Below are positions 36,121 to 51,021 of a stretch of 64,000 nt of DNA, in pieces. Positions within the stretch are counted from its first letter, which is position 1, and every line of letters begins with the position of its first letter. The position numbers and the translations under genes were made by a program. Origin of the DNA: Serpula lacrymans var. lacrymans S7.9 (taxonomy: Eukaryota > Basidiomycota > Agaricomycetes > Boletales > Serpulaceae). The notes below the pieces were generated by a model. The model made no database searches, was not told where the DNA came from, and worked only from the letters and a program-made list of their open reading frames with translations. The DNA is taken from NCBI RefSeq assembly GCF_000218685.1, contig NW_006763297.1, forward strand, positions 1,826,249 to 1,890,248. The letters are read 5' to 3'.

Positions 36121-36577
36121 ATACATAGAAGAATGCAAATGAAATCCCTGTGCTTTTCATCTTATCCCTTAATATTAAACACACTCACGCGTTGCCATTT
36201 GGATTGGTAACTCTTGTCTGTTGGCATGCGGGAGATTATCTAAGGCACAGTTCAGGAGGAACAACATTTTGCTACACGTGTTTGCATTATTGTCTTGGGA
36301 TACTAGTACTGTACTAAGGTGTATGATTCGGCTCTTAACTTCAAATTTTCATCAGGCGACGTGAGAAATCGTATAGGTGTCGTCGGCTGTTCCAGGTCAA
36401 GGTTGGCAAGAACGAAACGGGGGGAAAAGACAAAAACTGGAGGGATCATGTCGAATAATGGGTAATGGTATCGATGATGTGATGAAGAATTGGAGGTCAA
36501 CGAGTCAGCAGTAGATAGCGCGAAAGCGAACAAAAAGGCGTGAATTTGGCGGGAGGACCTATATATGTCGATGATGA
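36121..36577. other. 3'-3' intergenic region
   Basis: Spacer between the convergent RRP36 and TCP11-like genes; no coding signal. Confidence 0.5.
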
Positions 36578-39137
36578 TTACGAAGTCGGAGTCAAAGTCG
36601 TTAAGAACCCTTCCTGCTCGTATAGCGGAAGATAAACCCCAAGATGGATCATCGCAAGCCTTGATAATCGTTCCGCAAGCGACTGTATCTCGTCAGTCAG
36701 GGGCTCCATACCCGAAACGGTCCCAAGTTGCGCATTTGTGTTCGTCACAGCAGCAAGGCTTGCAGCAAAATCTAGTGCCTTGCATTTTCCAGAGGACGAT
36801 TCCCGAGCGGGAAAGGTGAGTGCCACGACGTGGTTGAAAACCGCGTCACGTATCCGGTTGCGTAACATACCACTGAGTGCGGAGCCAGGCTGCATGTGCG
36901 TGTCTGACCAGCGCTCGGCGAGTTTTAGAATACGTTCATCGGGCGCTAATCCTAGCGGCGGCCGTTCCGTAGATGGCGAGTCTGGGCACGTTGACTGGGG
37001 TTTAGGTGTCTGGGCCTCCTTGGCTCGCATCGCTACCTGTAGAACAATATCTTGCTCGAGCTTCTTCCACTTTTCCCATTCCTTATCTTCTGGCTTCTCC
37101 ACATTGGAGTCATCTCCGTCTTCTGGCCGCCGACAAACAAGACAGTAACCGAGATGTGTAGAACTGACATCGCGGATCTCTTTCTTGAGCTTCACCAGCT
37201 CTGCGTCGCTTACCTTGGATAGGTCCCGCGGTGCATTAGGTGATGAGCTCGGGTCGGAGAACACTAGTTGGCGGTACAGTAGCAGGAACATGTACAAAAC
37301 GGTGGTGTCAGCGGCATCTGCGGCAAGAACAAGGAGACGAGCGCTGTCAAGGTACGAAGTTTCAGGGTAATTCGGCAAGGGAGATATAGGAGCATGAGAG
37401 TTGTGGGAAGGATGTGTAGGGGGTGTTAATATTGGTCCGATGCTTGAGGGGGGATTAAACACGAGGTCGGTAAGACCCTTGAGTACAGACAGGTACGCTT
37501 GCTGTGTGTTACACAGGTTGCGGTAATTCAGCGACCCAGAGGGGAAAGATGGATGGGTAATACGTTCGGAGGCCATTAGCTGTTTATGAGTAGCTTGCAG
37601 CCACTGTTGTGTGACGTGAAGGGTTGATCCCGGGCCTTTGCGACCCTTGAACGTTTTGAGTTCAAACTGTCCAGAGGTGTCTATGAGGAAAGGGCGGAGG
37701 GTTTGCAGTTGGTGATTTGCAATGTCCTGAAATGGCTAAGGATTAGTTATTCACCCAAGAGCAGGGAGGATTGCGGGAAACCCACGAGTTTCATGAGCTC
37801 CAAGATATCCAGGCACATGCGCACGGCTTTTACAGCATCCTTCTTGCTTCCACCACAACCGGGGGCACATGATTGTGCCACCTCTACCATCATGTCGACA
37901 GCACGATCGCGCATTGGAGCGCAGTGGCTCTTGAGAGTCTGCCCGATCATTCGGAAAAGACCTGAAGGGTCAAACAGCTCGTGATGTAGCTCTTGCTCTA
38001 TTAATTCTGGGTCGAATAAAGATCGGAGGTGTGTAGCCTGAGCCGCGTGCTGCTGGATCTGATTCTGGAAAGCATCGGGGTTGGCGTAGGGACCAGATAT
38101 GGTAGATAAGGGCTGGATGACTGAGAGGAGAACCTCTAGAAACTCTGCGAGTAGAGGACGGATGCGAGAAGGCATCCGCAGTGTCAGGACGCGGCGAGAA
38201 CTCGAAAAGGTGAGAACGGGGTTGTGAGGAGGGATAGGAACTCGACGACAAACGCAGACGCAATCATGAGGTTTTCCTTGCATATCAAATGAAACGCAAG
38301 TGCAACCGTTTTCCAGTTCTTGAACGATGGCACGCCAGTACCTGTCAGCAAGATCACGCTTCCGGCGGCCAGAAGTGGGACGAAATTGGAGACCAGCATC
38401 GAAAAGTAAATCATGTCCTATGATATGACAAGGCAAACATGAGCACGACGTGAGACTAATTGTACAAGATAGTGGTACTACTGACGAAGCTGCGGATTGC
38501 GCATGATAGCGCTGAGATCGAGTTCCTTCAAAGTCTGCCTGTTTATGAGAGGGTGCAAGGCGGGTATATGCGAGGAATTGAGGTCGATGGGAGGGAGACC
38601 AGGGGGGAGGGGACTATGCTGCAAATCAGTGGCGGGACAGCTGCCCTCGATGCGGAGAGAGGAAGGATTGGGAGGACCAGAGTGAGGAGAAGGGACGATG
38701 CTCGGATCACGTGCATCAGGCCTGCGGGAGCGACGGTTGTTGCGAGGCGAGAGACCTCGCGGGGGAAATGCTAGTCTGGGAGGCGAGCGTCGCTGGATCG
38801 AAGGAGACGCCTCCGCTGATTCTAACCTGGGACGTTTGTTGAAGCGTGGGCTGGCGTCGTGTGATGGATCGTGAGGCGACAAAGGGGATACTGGGGTTGC
38901 GGTGTCTGTAGGGGACGGCTCAGAGGGCCATACTGCGTGTGAGGTGTCTGTGGAAAGCCAGGGGCTGGAGGGGGGCAGGCGCGGGGCACTTGGGAAGGGA
39001 TGTGGGGGGATGGCGGGGTCGACGAGCATGGTGTCCTTGGTGTTTTTGTCCTGGACGACGGGCTGGGAGTCTTGACAATCATCGTCAGAGTCGGCTTTTC
39101 GTTTTCTGCAGTTGAGGGATTGACCCAAGTCGCCCAT
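36578..39137 (-). CDS. TCP11/SOK1 family protein
   Basis: Member of the T-complex protein 11 family; the yeast relative Sok1 is a multicopy suppressor of protein kinase A loss, and animal TCP11 acts in cAMP-linked signalling in sperm. Exon 1 (start 39137) is a Ser/Pro-rich disordered region ending in LKELDLSAIMRNPQLR, which joins HDLLFDAGLQFRPTSGRRKR across a GT-AG intron near 38420-38480. Conserved blocks follow: YWRAIVQELENGCTC, VLTLRMPSRIRPLLAEFLEV, LLSVIQPLSTISG, HAAQATHLRSLFDPELIEQE, DPSGLFRMIGQTLKSHCAPM, VRMCLDILELMKL, then IANHQLQTLRPFLIDTSGQF and YLDSARLLVLAADAADTTVL. The C-terminus carries a helical ERLSRLAMIHLGVYLPLYEQ and ends at 36578. The estimated length is about 810 residues. 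Family call is firm; the pathway in mushrooms is inference. Confidence 0.88.
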
Positions 39138-41268
39138 GAGAAAGAGAGTCGGCAGCCAAGGGGAAAGAGTATGGACTCGAGATAAAAGAAAAAAAGAGAA
39201 AGAGAGAGGGTGATATATACGAAAAGCAACTCAGGGCGAACACATGGCTGCCCATTAAGAGCCGAGCCTATGACAGCATGCACGAGCCACCGCGAACCAG
39301 ACCGAACCACCGCGAGCCTGCAACGCCGATGCCACGCCAAAACATACTTTTTATTAAAAAACATATTCCCCCATTCCATGATTTCCATGAAAAAAACGCA
39401 TTCGCTCCTCGCCACAGCGCCCATTCCTTATTTGGCCCCAAAGCATGTGTCGTCGCCTCGCAGTTTGGCTTCAGTTTTCGACAAAGATTCGATATGGTCA
39501 TACGACGCACGACATCCACGACGTCGAAAGGGCCATCTGGTCCGGATCCTTTCTTTTCAGTGCGCGTTATCGTAAGGCCTCTTTCCTCTCTCGGACCAAT
39601 ATATGATACACCCATCACTGATCTAACTCTGATGAAATTCTAGCTGCCCATCCCATCCTCTCTTTCACTCAAAATAGCCTGTGAGCCAGTTCGTCTCACA
39701 CTAGCACCGAGCCTTCCTCTAATACCGGATCGTTCATCTCATCGCTCTCTTCCTCCACCTTCGATACTAGGCGGAAATGACCCTGATCCATCAACATGAG
39801 GTCAGTCGGTAATCCTCTCCTCTACTTGCTTTTATCTCGCACCATCGTCCTTTCACCACCCCTCACATCCTTCCTATCTTTCTTCCTCCATCTCCTCATT
39901 TTCACACACCAGCAATTCTCACATCTCAGCCTTGACGTCGCTGTCTTCCTCCTGCTATGTGTAACTATAGACCCGGAGGAAACCACGGTCAGTTCTGCCA
40001 ACTTGAAAAGGCAACGCACTCATACATTACGTTGCGGGATGAGAACTTCCGCGGCGAGACTCCTTTCTCTCCTCTCCTACTTGTTCTCCTCACGTACAGC
40101 TCTTATCCTCATGAGACTTTTCGGGAATCACTCGTTTGCATCACTAGCTCCCATTCGGTGTAAACCGATGTTTTGCCAAATACAACTAGACATGCTGTCC
40201 TCTTTCTTGCCCCGGAAATTAATCACGGCGTCTCTTCAAGACCCCCGATGCTGGTCCCGTCTACAATTGGCAATCTTGACATCTTTCTACTCGTCCGCAT
40301 GATCCTCCAGTCCAACATTTTTCACAAGGAACGACGCTCCGGACAAAGAAAATACGACCCTGTGTTCCTTCATCATTCTACATTTTTATATCATCGCGGG
40401 CACTGCTCCATTACCTCGCCTTGTGCGATCCGTGCCTCCTCAGGTAATCCACTATTTCTACGTGTGGTTACCAGTCACCCGCCCATTTCCTTTACCGTCT
40501 TCTTCATTTTCCACTCTTGCAACTGAACTTCAAGGGCTAATGTTCACCCCGGGCCGCCCAGGACGCACCTAATGCCATAATGGACATAATGGACAGGCAA
40601 CACGACAACACTTACACTTTCAGCCTTCTTCCTCTGAGGTCCTCCGTTCACTACGGATATGCAACGCTTTTCAAGACAGGCTCGACAGCCTCATTGCTAC
40701 AACCTACCTTTCATGCACATCCTCCTCTTTGCGCCCTCTACCGACCAACGGTTATCTAATGCCTATCTAAGCCTCAGAACACACCCGTGTGCTTCTATCT
40801 CGTAAAATTGACATAAACGATTCTCTTAGAAGGGTTTGGGTTTCTCGCCGCTTTGGTGTGAAAAGCTGTCATGCTCGTGCCGCGAATGTATATCTGTCCA
40901 ACAGCAACCAGTTGTCCAGTTTGGCTTTCCTGCCTCTTTCTTGGCCTTTCTCACCAAAATAGGAACACACATCCAAGGTTAAACCGGATTTAACCTGATC
41001 AATACCATCCCTGCGACCCCATCGATTAGATACCACCATCTGTGGCACTAGGACTCATTAGGTGTATACTTGTCCCGTGAAGCGCCTGTGAAGCATGTGA
41101 AGTTTCGCAGCTGTGGCTCGCCCGCTTCAGGTTTGTTCGGAAGAAAGATAATCGTATGCGTCAGTTGGGTGACAGGTTAGCTGGAATTAATGCTGTATTC
41201 AAGTACATAGGGAGCAGGGAGAATGAAAAAGCGATCAAGTCCTTTGTTCGCTTATTAATGATCGTCAA
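39138..41268. other. 2.1-kb region without a convincing gene
   Basis: Upstream of TCP11 (-) and downstream of VMA2 (-). The plus strand from about 39640 to 40530 is C/T-rich with several open stretches (for example 39796-40302), and a stretch near 39644-39795 reads as a plausible peptide, but I could not chain exons to a start or a domain. It may hold a long 5' leader of TCP11, a non-coding transcript or a decayed gene. Confidence 0.4.
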
Positions 41269-43340
<2,072 letters not shown>

Positions 43341-43599
43341 GATTATTCACTTAACTGATGGTTGACCAGAGTAAATGGTAATTATGCACGCTGCCCGACG
43401 CTGAGCAGGCCCAATGCAGGAAGGAGGGAACCGAGTTTCCCACGCATACCATGCCGAGCGGTGGAGGCCGCTCAGTCGTGCATCCAAGTTGTATGTCAGT
43501 GAAATGGCAGGTGCAAATACATTGTTACTACGATAGTGATAATAGTACAGGTAGAGCATATCGTGAGCTATCTATAATCAAGTTGGATGCGAATACTTC

Positions 43600-46500
43600 T
43601 CACGGAGACTGGGAAGTCAGCTCCTTCGAAAACCAGGCGGAAAACTGCCGTGCGATCTTTTTGGCCTCATCAACATCAATCGTGGACCTGCATTGAAGAG
43701 ACAGTTAACAACGGGACATCGGAACAAGAATTTCAGCGCACCATTCTGTTTCCAGCAGGATATCTTCTCCTTCTTCTGCCTCAAAACCTACATCTTTGGT
43801 CTGAAGGACTAGATATAGGTACTCTGCTGCGCTGGCTCGGACCTGCTTTGTTGGTTAGATTCCATTTGCCTAGCCAAATGAAATGAATAATATACCCGCG
43901 GAAACGAGTGGCCAAGGAACTCCGCCAATTGCGGGATACAAGCCTCCGCGACAGTGGGAAACATCAACAGGTTCATAACGCTGGTATAAGCAACTGAGTC
44001 GTGAGGTAAACCCCAGCTAACAGACGGTGAACTCACGCTTTCATTGATTCTTGAATTCTCTGCACGCTCTTAAGCCGAGAAATATTCCTTGTAGTAAGGG
44101 ATACTAAAGCATCCAGGCTGCTAACACGTTGAGACAGCGAACCTTTTAATATTGGCAATCTCACTAACCATTTTAAACCCTCGCTGGTTTGAGGAAGGCG
44201 CGCCAACGCGTCAGCTTCCAGAAGTAAATTGAATGTTTGTAGGACTGGCACAACTACGGCATTGGATGTCACATGAGATTGAGCATAGTCGATTAAATCC
44301 CGAGCGAGACCTCCGAGGCTATAGCCGGTGTCAGATAGCGAAACAGGAAGGTTGTTGCTGTATGCGATCAAGCTGGAGGACGCGGGCCGTTGCTAGATCA
44401 TATATCAGCTGCGAAAAATTCCAGAAATCGATGCAGCAGCGACACTTACTGTACTGTCAGTTCTTGTCCCTATACTTAATATAATACCTTTCAAGATGGG
44501 CTTTCGGTACTCCTCTATTTCTAGCATTTGTACTGCTTTAGCAAAAAGCCAGCCACCGTTGCTCCAGCTCATAATCTCTGCTTCGCTATATATGATACAG
44601 TACGTTTCAATACATATAATACGCGAAATCATAAATTACTTGCCTCAAAAACAGATTTTTCATCAAAGATTCACCCTTGATGCGCCAGCAGTTTGCGTTC
44701 TCCACCGCTGGGAGTGGAAGCTCTAGGAGACGCAAAAAGCACTCTCCTGCGACTTGCCTAACGTTATCCAGCCTTTCTACTCCTTGCTGGAGAATCTTAG
44801 CTAAAGCACTATGATATCTTGATGGCGGGATATATTGAGCGAAGTTTGCAATGCAGGATGCATTAGAGAACAGGACTTCAACCGAAGAAGTCAAGCCTTT
44901 GATACAGGCCATACGTATCCAAGATCCGATATCTCCACGTTCGTCTGTGGTATAATCGTCGAGCCCAGCCTCGAGGGTATCAAAAATAGCAGAGACCTGT
45001 TTTGGTCCTAGACCTGATACATTTTAAGCGCATTGCCATTGGCTTATCACCGCACAACTTACTATCGGATAACCGGGAAACAACATTAGCCAGAATCTTT
45101 GACATGGCGAGATAACAGTTTCTACGAGCTTCGACGTTCTGCATCCTGGTGTTTGACTAGAGAAAGGGGTATATCAAGCAAGAATAAGAAGGCCGGTAAG
45201 CAACCCTACATCATTGTTCACGCTGTCCAAAAGGCATTGAACAGCTACCGACAGACCATGTGGATGAGCATTGTAGTCTAAAGTACCGAGAAGGCGGCCA
45301 AGGCTTTGTTGCATACTTGCAGATGCAGACCTAAGTTCAGGAATTAACGTGCTGATGGAATATAAATTTACTTGTCGACACAAAAATCACGATAGGCTTA
45401 TCTCTGAATGATGGCAGAGCAGTCTACGAGGCTGCTGATTGCAGCCATTGAAGCAGCAGCAGCTTCTTGAACAGTATCATTCCTATGCCGCAGGCCTTGG
45501 TCGACAATTTTTCTCCAGTAAGGAACAGCGGAGTCATCCTTGAGCTCAATCTCTGGCAAGGTGATAGTAGTGGCTATTAGATGGCAAGTTGCAGCGAGGA
45601 CAAGCTCGTTGCGAGGTGCCAGGATAACGCCTTGGGGTATTTTGGTAATGTACTTGAATATCTAGGGGACACACGAAAGTCTAAGCCGTGATGATTTTCC
45701 CAAAAATGAGTAATAAAAAGCACCTGTCGTCGTTTGTCATCTCCAGTTTGACCTAATAGGCGATATGCATCTGCGAGCTCCGTTAAAGCCAGAAGACCTC
45801 CGTGAATATCAACGATGTCAACAGATTCGAACAGCTGGGCCTAAACAAGAATATCTTCTAAAAAAAGAATATAGGATAAATTTACAACACATACCAATCT
45901 CGGTAAACACGAGGGTCCCAGTACGTGCAAATCCAGCTCACAAATCACACGGAGTGACTGAGCCCCTAGCTGCCTCATAGTAACATCCCAGTGCCGCAAA
46001 GTCACAAGCAGGAGGTGATCGATCAAAGAAGATCTATACTCAAGGTGTCTGGTAACCGAACCGAACAACAACAGTCAGCTACCTTGAGGACGAGTTTTTC
46101 AGCAAAGAAACGTACTCCGCTACTTGTGGAGCTACAACTATGAAGGCGTTGCGTCGAATACTTACTGCGTAGAAGTCGGTCTGGCGTAAAACGCTGATTC
46201 CGTGAGGAAACAAGCCCTATACCAGAATATATAAAAGCTAACATGCTGAAGCCATGACATATACTCACTGTCCTCCCAACATTCTCTTGGAAGGCAGCAC
46301 TCGCTGCTCTGCGTATATGGATCTCGCGATCATACAAAGACACGGTGACAAGTCGTTGTGCAAGGTTCAGGGAAAACGGCTGCAGAGCTGCTGGGTCTTG
46401 GGCCCTAGCAATTGCCCAAATTACATACGCTGCAGCATCACGAACATTAGACCCGATGGAATGAGCGCCTTTCCGTATATCGAAATATAGAGCCTAGTGA

Positions 46501-48164
46501 TATGAGCGCACAGATAGCAGATATAAGGCTCAAGTACTGTACCTTTGACAACCATGTGACAAGCTCTGACAGATAACTACCAGACACAAGACCTCTGCGT
46601 GCCATTTCAGCCGAGGCAAGACAGGCACCATGCCACGTTGCCTCAGCGATCGTCGGCATATCATACACGGTTGCCGCTGCGATCGAATGGATAGTGAAAA
46701 GTCCCAAGATTGTCTCCAGAACTTGATTAGAGAAATCCGTCGGCAGCCGTTCGGCCAAACGAGCAACACCCTTGGCGGCTGACCATCGTACCACAGTATC
46801 CTGGACGCTTTAAGTCCTAAGCAATTGCGAATAATCAAATTCTGCGACTACGTACTTTGTCTTGCAAGCACCGAAAGAGGTCTTCGAGGATTCCTTCGAC
46901 TGCTTCTGACACTTCAATATCTTCATTATCATACTGATCCGATTGATCACTAGATGAAGTGGTGAGGCTTCGAACTGCGGGACCGATAAACTCGGATTAG
47001 CAATGATAAGGTATGAAAATGTACCTTTCCGAGCTACTTTGACCTTGGGAGGTATAAGACGCAGGGCGATTCGTGATACCATTTTTGTCTTGAGTTTGCG
47101 GACAAGTGTGTTACTCCTCAGGGCCTCATTTTGATCAATAGCTCCTGATATTTTTAAAAGATAGTCAATCGACTGCTGGGTCTGTTCAGCAGACCCCGCT
47201 TTCACATTCTCGCAAATGACTTGTAGCAGAGCGATGGACTGGCTTGAAATGAGATATTGTACAAGGAAATTGGATTAGTGCGTACCGTGAATGTGTCGGG
47301 GGAGTTATTAAGAGTCTCAATGGACCAGACCAAGAAGGCTGCATAACGAGTCTGCGTGTCCTTTCTATCAATGGTCAGATCACATCAATATATATGTCGC
47401 AATGGCTTACCTCATATACAGCCGTGAAAGTAGGATTGCTGCACCCTCTCGCTCCAGACCAGCTCTTCCCAGATGGCTTTTGGCTAAAGACTCGATGTTA
47501 TTTGCGGTGTCACCAACACGGTCACGTTCATCAAATTGCTCCAGATCGAATGGTAGCCGGCAGATTAAAGACAGCCACAACAACACAATATACCGCAAGG
47601 GCCATTGCGAAGTAATTTGGGTGGGCCCACCACACAACTGCAGAAATCCCAAGGCAATAGACAAGTCCTCAACCTCGTGAGGAAAAAATCTGACTGTATC
47701 CTACCTCAGAGCTGGGATTCGGGCATTGATGATACAGAAAACTGACTGATTGTTTTGTATCCACGGCATTTTATATAGTTGTACAGTAGCACTGCAAGGC
47801 GTCCGATTCTAACCAAAGTGGTCGATCGATCTGGACTAGAAACTGACATCGTAGCATGCCTTCTTAGACAATCCACAACTGGGATGACGAGGCTCTCCAG
47901 AAATGGATCAAGCAAGTAAGACTGTTCCTGATATTCACCAAGCTTCGAGAAGAGTCCGTTAGACTAGTATAGTAAGTAGTATAAGCGTAATGCAGAACTC
48001 ACTATGAAGCATAACTTGCGTAACAGCTCTATTTCATCCTTATCCTGCTCGTCATTTGGTTCAGTTGTGAGGTCGACAACCAGAAAAGCCTTTTGTATAG
48101 CCAGAAACTCGTCATATTTCTCGAAGGTCGCAAATATCTTTCCTTCTATAACTTCATCTGCCAT
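43600..48164 (-). CDS. tubulin-folding cofactor D
   Basis: Cofactor D (TBCD; Cin1 in budding yeast, Alp1 in fission yeast) captures beta-tubulin and, with cofactors C and E, assembles alpha/beta dimers. From MADEVIEGKIFATFEKYDEF (48164) the exons give SYLLDPFLESLVIPVVDCLR, LSIALGFLQLCGGPTQITSQ, WPLRYIVLLWLSLICRLPFD, RVGDTANNIESLAKSHLG, EGAAILLSRLYMRKDTQ, DKDTVVRWSAAKGVARLAER (a HEAT motif typical of TBCD), DMPTIAEATWHGACLASAEM, GAHSIGSNVRDAAAYVIWAI, HIRRAASAAFQENVGRTG and further HEAT repeats. The last exon reads STIDVDEAKKIARQFSAWF and ends at 43600. Roughly 15-20 exons encode about 1,100 residues. The frame is also open upstream to 48239 but only with a TTG, so Met 48164 is chosen. Divergent from BUD22. 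Confidence 0.9.
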
Positions 48165-48344
48165 ATCGCGCACTAGTGGTCGTGCTAAAATGACGTTCAG
48201 GTTTCCAGATTGTGAGGACTCCAAGCTGAGCACAGTCAAGGAACTTCCGAATCCGACAACGGATCGCTCCGACCTCGTTGATTACGTCAGCTTATTTTCT
48301 CATTCGCCTTCGCAGTTTCTTTTCTTCCAACAAGGTCCCAAAAA
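48165..48344. promoter_or_regulatory. bidirectional TBCD/BUD22 promoter
   Basis: Only 180 bp separate the divergent TBCD and BUD22 starts. A CRE/ATF-like core (TTACGTCA) lies at about 48281-48288. Shared control of the two genes is inference. Confidence 0.4.
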
Positions 48345-50017
48345 ATGTCTGAAAGCGAAAGGAAACGCGGTACAAAGCGAAAAAGAACGGATGGGAGCAA
48401 CGAGGTAATGCTGATATATTTGTCTCTCTTATATCCCTTAGCTCATGTAAGCTTCCAGGAGGATCTAGGCAGCAAACTCTTGAAAAAACTGGCATGTCCT
48501 CTCCAACATGCGTGTACTGGCATGACACTCAATGCAACATGACTGATCAAGCACCATGATGTGAGGGAAGTGAGAAAAGCTGCAAAAAAGGCAAAGACCT
48601 TCGAGACGCAAAAGCTGTTGAAGAAACTGAAAGATCTCAGGTGATTTCCCCCCGAGACTCGGTTTATTTACCTCTTTCTAATTTAACATTGGTTGTAGAC
48701 GCAAAGCAGAAAAACCAAACGAAATAACCGATGCCGAAGCTCAGTTAGATGCTATTAAGGTATGCCTCGCCCCTCTATCTAACACATGGCAGATTGTTCG
48801 AACAACCTATAGCACATCACCCTTGACGTCATCGCAGATACGGCACTCAGGACTAAAATGAACAAGGATCATATATTATCGACTAACGAAGACCTACAAC
48901 ATGCGCTATCCATGGAGTTATTGCCGAGTCCTATCGCGTCTGCTGCCGCAGGGTCACATCTAGCCAAAGTGCAAAGCCGACTCCTCAGTTCCAAAGTTCT
49001 TGCCTCAGAGATATCCATAGTGATTGGAGGTATCAAGGCAACAATAAATCCTGCTTTCGCTGCAGCTCAAGATGCAGCAAGTGAAGGAGAGTCCGATGCA
49101 GACGTTCCGGCAGTTCCCAGGAAAACCAAACGGGTATCTGCGGATAAAAGTACACACGGACATAGCATGAGTGTTCCAGAAAAGAATGAAGAAGACGGCG
49201 GTAATGCCGAAGAAGATGAAAACATTCTCGACGATGGTTGGGAGTCAGGTACCATCAGTGGGGGCGATCAAGCTTCGGAGGACGAATGGGAGTCTGGTTC
49301 AGTGGACGATGTACACCACGGCACGAAAGAAGACGGTGACTACTCTTCTGGCAGTGAGGGAAATCTCGCGGCACCGAGCAGTCCACCTTTGCCTAACGAG
49401 TCCAAGCCACATCAAGGCAAGGCAAAAACTGTCGGCTCTCAGTCCACATTTCTTCCATCTCTTGCTGTCGGATTTGCTCGCGGTGATTCAGATTCAGATT
49501 GGAGCGAAAGTGAGGCAAAGGATGCGGACGGTATCAAAAAGAACCGGCGTGGGCAGCGGGCTAGAAGAGCGTAAGCTATTTTTCCAAGAACATGTGTGCT
49601 TCTTTGATCATGAAGCTCCCTTTGTGTTATAGAATTTGGGAGAAGAAGTTTGGGAAGAATGCTAATCACGTGAAGAGGTACCAGGACGATCCGTCAAGGC
49701 GTGAGCGCCCTACGGAACGGCGACGGGGGAGCCAACCTTTGGGTCAACGCAATTCGGACCGTCCTCGAAAGCGTGACACTTCAAATCAGCAACATCAGCA
49801 ACCACCTGATGCAGGTTGGAACAGGCGAGAGCCAAGCAATTCACATACGAAGAGTATTGTGGGGACACGCTCGACAATAGTGTCAAGTGCCGGAAGTTCT
49901 CAGCGGAACGACCGCCACGACGAGCGACCTCTACATCCCTCATGGGAAGCTAAGAAAAAACAAAAAACTGCTGGCATTGTACCTTCACAAGGCAAAAAGA
50001 TTGTTTTCTCATCGTAA
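48345..50017 (+). CDS. BUD22: BUD22/SRFBP1 ribosome-biogenesis protein
   Basis: Bud22 is a nucleolar factor for 18S rRNA maturation and small-subunit assembly; the animal relative is SRFBP1. Exon 1 MSESERKRGTKRKRTDGSNE is joined over a first intron of about 150 nt to HHDVREVRKAAKKAKTFETQ. Then KLLKKLKDLR and RKAEKPNEITDAEAQLDAIK follow, and from about 48814 HITLDVIADTALRTKMNK and a long acidic Ser-rich middle. The diagnostic C-terminus is LPSLAVGFARGDSDSDWSES, KNRRGQRARRAIWEKKFG, KNANHVKRYQDDP, and LHPSWEAKKKQK with final GKKIVFSS (stop by 50017). The N-terminal coiled coil and C-terminal WEKK/HPSWEAK box are the family marks. The first intron is longer than its neighbours and could hide another small exon. 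Confidence 0.87.
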
Positions 50018-50287
50018 TTCTTAGATGCATAGGATGCACATATGTAGTCAATGTATCATGATCGTCATATTTTCGCGACATTTTGGGCTCCGTCTATCCA
50101 AAGAGAAAATAATACTTCGTGAAAGAGAACAAGATAGAGGAAAATAGAGGAAGAGTTCACAACAAAAGGAGGAGTTTTAAGTAGCCAAGGAAGAGTATAT
50201 GACTTACGGAAACATGCAAAAACAATATGGATACAGGAAGTCAGGATAGAATGATACTTTTTGAATAATTTGACTATACTCTCCTCG

Positions 50288-51021
50288 TCATGCACACACA
50301 TGCCTCTTGCCTCCTTGCAATCTACACTTTCGTGAACACCACATTTCTTTGCATCGCGGACATCGAGGGAAGTCAAATCCACTCTTGTGACATGTAGAAC
50401 AAACAGTTCGGCTGGACAGCTTTGAAGCGGACTCAACAGCTTCTAGAATAGGGTGGAGTTTGTTACTACCCAGGTCGATGGGCAATCTGGAAGGCCCTGG
50501 GTCGGTGAGAATAGCGGGTGAATTTTTTGTATAAATCTCCACAAGACATGAATCAGAGGAAGATGTCCGGCTGATGGAAGGACGGGTAGCGGATAGAGGT
50601 GAATCGGGTGCAACAGAAGAGTCTGGGGTGTCGTAATCATATACCGACGAGGATCCCCTGATAGGTAGCTTCCCTCGGCGACGTTCGTATAATAGAGAAA
50701 TGGAGACTTCTGGCAGATTCAAGAATGCATAAGAACGCAGCCATGAAGATGCGGATGGGGTGGTGGTGAATGACCCGTAAGCACTGACTGTCCCTGGTAC
50801 AGGTGAAGTTGCGGTCGCCGTGGACAGTTTTTGTACATATGCAGAGAGCACAGATGACTGGGAGGATGATCTAGAAGAGCGCGAGCTACTCCGTTTATGG
50901 AATCGTATGGGAATGGAGAAACAGTTTGCATTCTAAGACAAAGATAAGTTTGGGCCTGCACCAACACCCAGTAAAGCTGGCGTACCTGAGTATCATTGTA
51001 ACGATGGTCGGCTTGGCTCAT
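50288..51021 (-). CDS. small protein with a C-terminal MYND/HIT-like zinc finger
   Basis: Two exons: MSQADHRYNDTQ (start 51021) joined across an intron of about 55 nt to NANCFSIPIRFHKRSSSRSS and the long second exon to the stop at 50288-50290, about 225 residues. The N-terminal and central parts are Ser/Pro-rich and look disordered. The last 40 residues hold eight Cys/His in the pattern CSTC, then RCPRCKEMWCSRKC, then GGKRHVC, which fits a MYND- or HIT-type zinc finger (CxxC-x(n)-CxxC-x(4)-CxxxC-HxxxC-like). Such fingers bind proline-rich peptides or assemble snoRNP/chromatin factors. No other domain is visible, so the role is open. Confidence 0.75.

Noticed and set aside
38822..39424. 200-codon minus-strand frame overlapping the start of TCP11
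   Set aside because: Alternative frame of the Pro-rich first exon. The 38478-39137 frame is the one that splices into the conserved TCP11 core.
39796..40302. 168-codon plus-strand frame
   Set aside because: C/T-rich, Leu/Ser-rich translation without domain or splice partners. Mentioned only as an open question.
48165..48239. Extension of TBCD to 48239
   Set aside because: The upstream frame begins at a TTG, and eukaryotic starts are ATG. The family N-terminus is at 48164.
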